From: Micromussa lordhowensis
Taxonomy: Eukaryota > Cnidaria > Anthozoa > Scleractinia > Lobophylliidae
Length of the DNA: 64,000 nucleotides
Direction: 5' to 3'
Assembly (NCBI GenBank): GCA_964020085.1
Contig: OZ026600.1
Span: 6,727,348-6,791,347 of the forward strand
Each line of letters opens with the position of its first letter. Within the stretch, counting starts at the first letter, position 1. Positions 55,539 to 64,000 of the stretch are shown here, in pieces. The notes below the pieces were generated by a model. The model searched no databases, had not been told where the DNA came from, and saw nothing but the letters and a program-made list of their open reading frames with translations. Made by a program: the position numbers and the translations under genes.

Positions 55539-56123
55539 AGATCGTTTTCAGCTGTCACGCAATAAAAAAATAAATCGAAAACTATCCAGTGGAAAAAGCT
55601 AAGAAATTGTGATGTTATAGAAGATAAAAAAATAAGACACTTCTCCAAGTTTTAGCCCTGTGCGTTTCCCCAAACTTCAGATATTCGTCGAAATGTTTCG
55701 CATAAATTTACAGAGCCCAGTATGAAAACGCCATGTTGGTGTACCTCTATGGTACACCAATATGGCGGCCGGAAAACAGTGTAAACATCTGGAACTTACT
55801 TTGGCTTTCTAGGCGACTGATACTTTAGTACTGAAAAAACAGGTATTTACATAAGCACTTTTCCTAATGCTCTAGCTTCTAACTGGGCTCAAAATCATGA
55901 GATAAGTATATATTTTTCAACAAATTTGATCGTAGCCTTGTGTCACGCACCTCCATAACCCGGAAATTCAAAATGCTCTGGCTTCCAAACGAAGCACGCT
56001 ATTGAGCTGTAAAGTTGTAAACAGATATAAATATGTCACCTCTTATACCTGATGAGGATGAAAAATTTGGTGGATCTTTAGTTTTAGATTTTAGAAAGTG
56101 ATGACGTCACGTGAAAACGATCT
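55539..56123. mobile_element. 585-bp MITE related to family A, unit-3 specific
   Basis: AGATCGTTTTCAGCTGTCAC and its complement GTGAAAACGATCT form the ends; TGACGTCAC lies just inside. It is flanked by AT (55537-55538, 56124-56125). Units 1 (10797-10798) and 2 (43818-43819) have GTTGAATTAAGTG with a single AT. An inner inverted pair GCCATGTTGGTGTACC and GGTACACCAATATGGC recalls the core of family A. Confidence 0.9.
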
Positions 56124-56892
56124 ATTAAGTGATCAAATGGTGTCTTGTGTTGCTTCAAAAGAATTAGCAATCAAATTACAATACAATACAATAAAATGAA
56201 TTTACTCTTACTTTAATGAAGATATGATTTCTATTGAGCAATTTAATAATACATCAAATTAGAAATAGTTTCATAGCATTTTGATGAAAACTGATACTTG
56301 TACCATTCCTGTCTCTAAAAATCAGAAAGATAACAAACTTCACTAGCATGAATCAATCCTTAATTTAACCGTGGACGCTTTCTCGTGCCTAGGGGGAGGG
56401 GATCTTGATGCTCCCTTCCCAATCTCCAAAAGTGTTGGTTTAATAGAAATCAATCTTACAACAGATGTAAAGCATTCAATCATGTTAACTTTACTGATCC
56501 TTGTGTCAATCATGACGTCATATCATGCCTAAATGACGTCCCTTTTCACAACTTGCACCATCTTGATTGGATACTATTTTTTTCTGCTCCAAAACTGACT
56601 TGATAACAAAACAGGAAAAATATAAAAATACGGAAAATGTATTTTTGGGGGAAGATTTTGGAATAAAATATCTTTAACATCCAAACTCTAAAACAGACAT
56701 TTAAACTGACTTGAAACACCAAATTCACGTGAATCACCCTTTGAAAAAAGTCACGTGATCAAACAACTGAGATATCAAAATGTTCCTTGATACATGTAGA
56801 TTTTAGGGAAAGTAGCTGAAAGTCACAAAGGGTAAATTAACTGCTAAAATATTGCATGAATGCTTTGAAAAGTATGAGATCAGTGCTCGCAG
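56124..56892. other. Conserved non-coding flank, unit 3
   Basis: Parallel to about 10799-11572 and 43820-44566. No coding frame. Confidence 0.55.
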
Positions 56893-58756
56893 CACAGCGA
56901 GCACACGATCTTGCTGAGTAGGAAGAAAGTAAACAAAGGAATGAAAAGAATGAATAGTTTACCTTTGTTTCCTGTTGTCTTTTCTTTCGCAACCTGACAG
57001 GGAAAACCGCTACCTACAAGTCCTGCGGAACCCTGTAGCTCCAAACTCGTACCTAGGCCCTTTCGCACTCTGCAACTTGTTTTTCGTGTTTTTTGACACA
57101 ACAAATCTTTACAAACCCCTCCCCCGGTTCGCAGTGCTTCTTGCGCGTGCGAAATCACCCAATCTTCGCACTAAAATAAAATGTGGCGAGCTAATACCTG
57201 AAGCTAGGAGCAGGGCACGGATTTTGCAAGATGTGTGGGAGGTGGAGGCGGGGCGCTGAAACGGGCAGTCCGCTCTTGGTCCAATGTATGATGCGGAGAA
57301 AGACTGGCACGAGCGCTCCTTCCGCGCTTCCGGTGTAATTAATGGCTGCCAAAAATCTCCTCTCGACAAACCGGAAATGACATTTTCTTTCTTTATTTTT
57401 AAGCTACCAGTAACGTCTTTTTAAAGGCCTCTTTGATATTTTTAGCCCCGAACTCAATACTATTTTGTCTTTTGGAACATCACTTAAGTATTTTCGTCGT
57501 AAGCTGCTCAAATTTGAGTGAAATAAGACTGTGTTGAATGCAGGAATGTCCCGCTTATCATGACCAAGTTGTGCTCCGCTGCTCATTTAAAGAGTACTCC
57601 ACATTACTCCAGTCCAAATTTTACATATGTTGAAGATCAATAGCTTTTACATAACATAGTAAAAAATCAACTGGATATATTTGGATATAGCAGCGTTTCA
57701 GAACTTCAAAGTTTTCCTACTCTTACCACACTTTTGCAGGGATTTTGGCCGAGAGTCTATCGCGACCGAAAAGTAATAACAGTTTGCGAGTTTGAGTTTC
57801 GCCTGAATTGCAAGCAACACGTGATGATTCATCAAGGCACAAAAACGTTTGTCTTTAAATACTGCTCAGTTTTAATTTGTTTGTGTGAAAATCCAAAAAA
57901 ATCCCTGGTTATCGATGAAAAAGAGCGTTCGCCGATGTGTGTTTTGCAGCTAAGCATGACAAATTCTGACAAACTGAACTTCCATTACGCCGGCTTTTAT
58001 TTAAAAATCTCGAACTCAAACAACTCTAGCTTTAAATGCGTTTAACGTTAACACTGATGAATGTTTGACAACATATTAAAAGTCTAGCTGAAAATATGGA
58101 AAGACAGCAGAGATACTAAAGCAAAGTTACGGCAGCGCGTTCTTTGACCAACCCGAATAACAATTTTTAACTGTTGTTTGAGTTCTCTATCTTGTCTGAT
58201 TTATTTTCCCAGTATAAAATTTCACTACGTTGAAGAAACACACATAATGTTATTATACTTATAGCGCAAACTGTTGCAGCATTTCAGCACAACAGATGGC
58301 GAAAAAATATTTTGTCAAGTGTTTTTGACACCGTCTCGGACATGAAAGTGCACGCGCTCTACTATGCAAATTAGCTACTTATACGCGTCAGATTTTCCTT
58401 TCAAAATTAAAACTTCTTCAAACTAACCAAACAAGTAGAAAGAATAAGAAACAATCGAAAGCAGAACTTGGTTATGATTAAGCATTGTCCTGAGAAACTC
58501 ACAAATTAACTCGATACCAGAGAAGAGAGCTTTCTTGCAAAAACTTTATTCATGTCAAAAGCTTACGCGTACAACTAGCGCGAGATCTTACTCATTCACA
58601 GCGTGAAATTTTAAGTCCTGTTTTCATCCCTGAAAAACTCACCTTTTCCCATTGCCTTAGAACAAAAAATTCAGCAAAAAATTCGCCGATTCACGTAGAA
58701 GGGAGTTTCGTGTAAATTCTTTAGACATCTAACTATTCTAAGTTCGAGTGTGTAAG

Positions 58757-61651
58757 CACAGGTGGCCCAAGCTCGATATATGAGTAGCTCTATGTGGACC
58801 TTTGCATTGTTACGTGACTCGAGCGATTTGCATATTTATAAAGATTTGTATGGGGAAAGAAGTAAACCCGAAAAAAAACGAAAAATTACCGTTGAATTAC
58901 AATAAAAACCGCTTACCTGAATTCCAGCTCCGCTTTCATTGTGTGCTGTGTGATTTTTTAACTGATTTAGAGCGGTTTAGCGTAGTTTAGGTTCCAACGG
59001 TTTCTTCTCTATATATAATATATACAAGGTAGGACACTCGAGCTCGAACGGCGACCGGATCAACTGAAGGAGAACGGCCATAAATTCCTTCCAAAGGCTC
59101 CGATCGCCTCAAAACTCCACGTGGCCCTCGGGAGATAGTCGCCAAACACATCCGTGCCTATCCTTCGAGGACCGTCGGCACAGGAAGGAAATTATTTCTC
59201 CGCGATCTCCACAATCTTGTCCGTTGAGCTCCATCGAAAATGGCTTTATTCGGATGTCCCAGGGCGGAAAAAGGCCGGGCGGTGAAACGGGCAGTCCGCT
59301 CTTGGTCCAATGTGTGATGCGGAGAAAGACTGGCACGAGCGCTCCTTCCGCGCTTCCGGTGCAATTAATGGCTGCCAAAAATCTCCTCTCGACAAACCGG
59401 AAATGACATTTTCTTTCTTTATTTTTAAGCTACCAGTAACGTCTTTTTAAAGGCCTCTTTGATATTTTTAGCCCCGAACTCAATACTATTTTGTCTTTTG
59501 GAACATCACTTAAGTATTTTCGTCGTAAGCTGCTCAAATTTGAGTGAAATAAGACTGTGTTGAATGCACGAATGTCCCGCTTATCATGACCAAGTTGTGC
59601 TCCGCTGCTCATTTAAAGAGTACTCCACATTACTCCAGTCCAAATTTTACATATGTTGAAGATCAATAGCTTTTACATAACATAGTAAAAAATCAACTGG
59701 ATATATTTGGATATAGCAGCGTTTCAGAACTTCAAAGTTTTCCTACTCTTACCACACTTTTGCAGGGATTTTGGCCGAGAGTCTATCGCGACCGAAAAGT
59801 AATAACAGTTTGCGAGTTTGAGTTTCGCCTGAATTGCAAGCAACACGTGATGATTCATCAAGGCACAAAAACGTTTGTCTTTAAATACTGCTCAGTTTTG
59901 TTTGTGTGAAAATCCAAAAAAATCCCTGGTTATCGATGAAAAAGAGCGTTCGCCGATGTGTGTTTTGCAGCTAAGCATGACAAATTCTAGCTTTAAATGC
60001 GTTTAACATTAACACTGATGAATGTTTGACAACATATTAAAAGTCTAGCTGAAAATATGGAAAGACAGCAGAGATACTAAAGCAAAGTTACGGCAGCGCG
60101 TTCTTTGACCAGCCCGAATAACAATTCTCTATCTTGTCTGATTTATTTTCCCAGTATAAAATTTCACTACGTTGAAGAAACACACATAATGTTATTATAC
60201 TTATAGCGCAAACTGTTGCAGCATTTCAGCACAACAGATGGCGAAAAAATATTTTGTCAAGTGTTTTTGACACCGTCTCGGACATGAAAGTGCACGCGCT
60301 CTACTATGCAAATTAGCTACTTATACGCGTCAGATCTTCCTTTCAAAATTAAAACTTCTTCAAACTCGCCAAACAAGTAGAAAGAATAAGAAACAATCGA
60401 AAGCAGAACTTGGTTATGATTAAGCATTGTCCTGAGAAACTCACAAATTAACTCGATACCAGAGAAGAGAGCTTTCTTGCAAAAACTTTATTCATGTCAA
60501 AAGCTTACGCGTACAACTAGCGCGAGATCTTACTCATTCACAGCGTGAAATTTTAAGTCCTGTTTTCATCCCTGAAAAACTCACCTTTTCCCATTGCCTT
60601 AGAACAAAAAATTCAGCAAAAAATTCGCCGATTCACGTAGAAGGGAGTTTCGTGTAAATTCTTTAGACATCTAACTATTCTAAGTTCGAGTGTGTAAGTA
60701 AGGAATCTCCTCGTTTTAGTAGACCCCAGTCTACTGCATCACACCTTTTTGCTCGGACCCGCTCGTTTCACCGCCCTACGTATAAGCGCCCTGGATGTCC
60801 CGTGCACGGCCGTTTGAAAAATGGCTTAGCGACCCGGCCTAAAGGTAAAATTTCTCACTCACACGGTGGACCAAGGTAAAATAACCCCGAGAACAATCAC
60901 ACCCTCCTGCCTACCCTCGGGCCTTCATTTGCTCACGCCATCGTTTACGCCGTTTACGCCATTTCGACTTCTGGAACGAGTTCGGATTGGCCGGCGTAAA
61001 CGATGGCGTGAGCAAATGAAGGCCCGAGGGTAGGCAGGAGGGTGTGATTGTTCTCGGGGTCATTTTACCTTGGTCCACCGTGTGAGTGAGAAATTTTACC
61101 TTTAGGCCGGGTCGCTAAGCCATTTTTCAAACGGCCGTGCACGGGACATCCGAATAAAGCCGTTTTCGATGGAGCTCAACGGACAAGATTGTGGAGATCG
61201 CGGAGAAATAATTTCCTTCCTGTGCCGACGGTCCTCGAAGGATAGGCACGGGTGTGTTTGGCGACTATCTCCCGAGGGCCACGTGGAGTTTTGAGGCGAT
61301 CGGAGCCTTTGGAAGGAATTTATGGCCGTTCTCCTTCAGTTGATCCGGTCGCCGTTCGAGCTCGAGTGTCCTACCTTGTATATAATATATATAGCGAAGA
61401 AACCGTTGGAACCTAAACTACGCTAAACCGCTCTAAATCAGTTAAAAAATCACACAACACACAAAGAAAGCGGAGCTGGAATTCAGGTAAGCGGTTTTTA
61501 TTGTAATTGAACGGTAATTTTTCGTTTTTTTTTTTTTCGGGTTTACTTCTTTCCCCATACAAATCTTTATAAATATGCAAATCGCTCGAGTCACGTAACA
61601 ATGCAAAGGTCCACATAGAGCTACTCATATATCGAGCTTGGGCCACCTGTG
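58757..61651. mobile_element. Giant palindromic foldback inside element a (itself split)
   Basis: Starts CACAGGTGGCCCAAGCTCG and ends with the complement. Target copies GTGTAAG at 58750-58756 and 61652-61658; element b at the same point reads GTGTGTAAGTAAGG undisturbed. Without element b it is about 1,354 bp with arms of about 650 bp, meeting near 60965-60995. Arms remain very similar. Open frames in one arm (59109-59406) are mirrored in the other (61145-61290) and are not genes. Confidence 0.85.
59260..60793. mobile_element. hAT-like non-autonomous element b, inside the palindrome
   Basis: 1,534 bp, begins CAGGGCGG and ends CGCCCTG, with sub-terminal GGGCGGTGAAACG(G/A)GC in both ends. GATGTCC flanks it at 59253-59259 and 60794-60800; the mirror arm near 61143 shows the uninterrupted site. 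It closely matches element a. No protein frame is kept in both copies; the frame at 57734-58045 of element a is shortened in b by deletions. Confidence 0.88.
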
Positions 61652-62261
61652 GTGTAAGTAAGGAGTCTCCTCGTTTTAGTAGACCCCAGTCTACTGCATC
61701 ACACCTTTTTGCTCGGACCCGCTCGTTTCACCGCCCTACGTATAAGCGCCCTGGTGGAGGGGAGCTCGAGCGTGCACTGGAAGATGTGTCTGGTACTGGG
61801 GTAACGGTACGATCATGTTACGAAAAGCGATTTGAGAAAAAAAACTTTGCAAAAGTCGCTAAATTTCTCCGACTGTCGCAAAAGTATTCGAAAACAAATT
61901 CGGCCAAGTTGAAGAAAAACCTTTCGACTTCTTTTTGTGTTTGTTTGGTTTCGTGAAAGCAAGGAAATTTAGAGATTCAAGCGAGTTTTCGGATTACGTT
62001 CAAAATGTTTAGGCAAAGAGTTGCCACTCTTGTCAAATTATTATAAAAAAAAAACTGCAGAGCGCAGAAGGGCCTAGGTACGAGTTTAGTGCTACAGTGT
62101 TCCGCAGGACTTGCAGTAGCGGTTTTCCCTGTAAGGTCGCGTAAGAAAAGACAACAGGAGATAAAGGTAAACTATTCATTCCTTTATTTACTCTCAGCAA
62201 GATCGTGTGCTCCCTGTGATCGCACTTTGTCTAGAACTGACTATTCTAATCGATATAGATT

Positions 62262-62733
62262 TTTACCACAATTGCTGCTAATCTCGCAATCTGATTGGCT
62301 AATTTGCCGTGGTCGATGAGAGTCCATACCACGCTGCTCGCGTCATTGTGTAACGCAATGCCTTTTTCAGCTCGCGCTCTGAAAAAAAAACCATTTTCTT
62401 TGATGTTGATATTGTGGTAAAAACAAATCGAAATTCGCTTAATCGTGCTCTTGACTCTTATCGTTCACGAGTACGCGTCATTGCTCGTTTCCCAGACATT
62501 TTTTTCGTATTGTTTCTGTATGTTAAGCGAGTTTGCAAAAGTTTTTGACAGGAAAGTATGACGCGTACAAATAGCTCATTTGCATAATGCAGCGCGTGCA
62601 CTTTCAAGTCCGTGTTTAGCAACGATTTGCTTTGTTATCTTTGATATTGTGGTAAAAAACAAATCGAATGTGGTTTAGCGTGGTATGTACTCTTATCGAC
62701 AACGATACGCGTCATCACAGTGGTCAAAATGTT
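62262..62733. other. Filler replacing the TPR region of NLR copy 3
   Basis: 470 bp that do not occur in units 1 or 2. They contain GATATTGTGGTAAAAACAAA twice (near 62408 and 62646) and TTTTTACCACAATTG inverted near 62262, so this looks like a repeat-derived insert at the deletion point. Confidence 0.55.
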
Positions 62734-64000
62734 GCATGACCGCAGATTTGCTGAATTCGTCTGCAGTTTGAAGCGGTGGCACTTGGGAGTAATTTGTGAA
62801 CCAGAGTTTGAGAGGACACCTCATCCAATGGACAAATTCTTACTGCCTGGTGACCTTGGAATCGAACATTCATAAACTCTAACGATTCCCTTGTGGTTAT
62901 AACAAATGTCACTTTCTCAGTTCGTCTGAGAATTTCTTCGAGGAAATGTATGAAATCTTCTTTGACTTTTGCCATTCCACTTTCCAGTAACTCATCAGCA
63001 TTATCAAGAATTAGAAAAAAAGGATCTGAAATCTCGTTAAAAAGTTGTAGAAGCTCATCATCAAGTGAAAGGCGCTGTTGTTGTTGTTGGCCAGTTGTGG
63101 CAGGTCGTCTAAAAAAGCTAAGAAGCTTGGACGTCAGATCAGCTTTTGACTGAAGTCCTCGTAAGGAGAGGAAGTACACGGGTAATCCCTGCGACTCGAG
63201 ATGATGTCCAACAGCGATTGCAACCGACGTTTTTCCGAATCCTGGCGAACCCCAGATCGACACGATTCGGGTAGATTCAGAAGTCACGTGACCAGTGATT
63301 TCTTCACACTCCCTCTGGCGGCCCGTGAAATGTGGAACCATTAGAGGAAGACATGATTTGGGCAGGGTTGACTTCGCATCTATTAAAAGACAGAATTGAA
63401 CAATAATAATAATGAATTACATGTGTTATTGGGTAGCCAAAAATAACGACTCAAATCCTTTATTGATATCAAATGTTAAAACTCGAAAAAAAAAAAAGAA
63501 GTATAGAGTCCACGGTATACATTCACATGGGGTGTCCGCTTACGAGAGAGGGTAAACAAAAGAAAAATCCAATTTTTCATTTTGGAAAGTGTCCGCGTCC
63601 GCTTGCGAGAGATTGTCTACTTACGGCAATAAGTAAATGCAGAGTTTGACTGGAGGTAAAAAGGGGAATTGAAAACAGCGTCCGTAAGTGTAGAGCTGTC
63701 CACTACGAGGGTGTCCGTTAGCAGAGTATTGACTGTAAACGGTTATTCTGCAAAGATAGAAAGAATTGTTACCTGCTTCGTCTTGAGTAGGTGATAGTTT
63801 CATGGTCAAATCATTGATCTTTTTTTCCAACGTAGCTATGTCTTCTTTCCTTGCTGTGCTTTCCACTTTCCCCTCTATTGCGGTTGATAGTGCTCTTAGC
63901 TCGTCGATATCTGAACTCATGCCCTCGAGAAACGCGATGTATGCTTGGGTTTCCTCTTTTGTAGCCTGCTCCAATTTGCGAACTTCTTTTGTGGGAAAGT
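62734..64000 (-). pseudogene. NLR-like copy 3, truncated within NB-ARC; HEPN exon runs off the window
   Basis: The NB exon runs from 63379 (acceptor 63380-63381) down to about 62734: P-loop GSPGFGKTS, Walker B FLILDNAD and FVITTRE are kept, then the frame ends just after QQICGHA, where copies 1 and 2 continue into GHAPLAI. Winged helix, linker and all TPR units are gone. The intron and donor (GCAG|GTAAC at 63773) are kept, and the coiled-coil part of the HEPN exon (ATKEETQAYIAFLEG) continues past 64000. Could yield a short HEPN-ATPase fragment but is most likely dead. Confidence 0.85.

Larger units (their letters stand above)
57249..61753. mobile_element. hAT-like non-autonomous element a, carrying a nested palindrome
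   Basis: Flanked by GGTGGAGG at 57241-57248 and 61753-61760 (7 or 8 bp, depending on a shared G). Units 1 and 2 have one GGTGGAGGGGAGCTC at this place. The right end reads ...GGGCGGTGAAACGAGC and CAGGGCG on its complement strand; the left end is a damaged version (CGGGGCGCTGAAACGGGC). CAGGG-type ends and a 7-8 bp duplication suggest the hAT superfamily. Its own sequence, 57249-58756 plus 61659-61753, closely matches element b. No transposase frame. Confidence 0.8.
56893..62218. mobile_element. Foldback element FB-3, split by a 4.5-kb insertion
   Basis: The left arm from CACAGCGAGCACACGATC (56893) and the right arm ending CCCTGTG (62218) correspond to FB-1 and FB-2. The loop is broken at GGTGGAGG by the hAT-like nest. 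Confidence 0.8.
54959..64000. repeat. Segmental duplication, unit 3 (truncated at both sides)
   Basis: Starts within MITE family A at AAGTTATCTCTCGAGGAAC (parallel to 9884 and 43284), then follows the 3' flank, the foldback, the NLR and the HEPN exon to the window end. It is interrupted by 55539-56123 and 57249-61753, and has lost the TPR and most NB-ARC sequence. Confidence 0.85.

Noticed and set aside
57734..58045. 103-codon frame in hAT-like element a
   Set aside because: It starts at a non-ATG codon, and its counterpart in element b has two deletions that remove part of it; no domain.
59109..59406. Overlapping open frames on both strands with charged proteins
   Set aside because: They lie in the arm of a palindrome that is mirrored at 61145-61290; GC-rich sequence and inverted symmetry explain them.
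62734..63379. Functional short NB-ARC gene
   Set aside because: The frame ends at random inside the conserved GHAP motif after a junction with unrelated DNA; it lacks the winged helix needed for the switch.
1..64000. tRNA, rRNA, riboswitches, bacterial promoters or terminators
   Set aside because: I looked for cloverleaf boxes and conserved rRNA words and found none; the prokaryotic signal types do not apply to this DNA.

Overview
This is eukaryotic nuclear DNA, most likely from a cnidarian and probably a stony coral. The reasons are spliced exons with GT-AG borders, DIRS, LINE and Penelope-like retroelements, dense MITE and foldback repeats, and NLR-like genes of HEPN (DZIP3 type) - NB-ARC - TPR layout, a layout I associate with corals. 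Nothing looks bacterial, viral or organellar. The species call is inference.

Layout. 1-8.5 kb: ordinary repeat-rich DNA with three gene remnants or exons: a + strand exon with an MSSEES/LPWRS pattern (1037-1384), a decayed but intron-bearing Tc1/mariner-like transposase (5531-6326, +) and a four-exon PB1-like/SHOCT gene (6782-8368, -). From 8.5 kb to the end the window is a large imperfect tandem array of three units: unit 1 8510-26733, unit 2 27361-54031, unit 3 54959-64000 (runs off the end). Each unit carries a minus-strand NLR-like gene followed by the same foldback element.

The NLR-like genes are the biological core. Copy 1 (12566-19858) and copy 2 (45589-50486) each have a HEPN exon with an RNSLCH (Rx4H) motif and a coiled coil, spliced in phase to a giant exon with an NB-ARC ATPase and a TPR array. 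The giant exons differ in length by exactly 2394 bp, which is 19 repeats of 126 bp: copy 1 has 30 TPR units, copy 2 has 11. Copy 3 (62734-64000) is cut off inside the NB-ARC. This is the expected architecture of a STAND-type sensor: TPR array as receptor, NB-ARC as switch, HEPN RNase-like domain as effector. The function is inferred from family knowledge.

The units are kept apart by nested mobile elements whose history can be read from empty sites in sister units. Unit 2 holds a 12-kb nest: a DIRS element on + (28532-40649), invaded in its left terminal repeat by a second DIRS on - (29001-33690) and by a 330-bp MITE, and in its RNase H/recombinase region by a young 5'-truncated LINE (36558-38924). 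Unit 3 holds a hAT-like element (57249-61753) containing a 1.35-kb palindrome, which in turn contains a second hAT-like element of the same family. Single-copy insertions with clean target duplications also mark unit 1 (10167-10505) and unit 3 (55539-56123).
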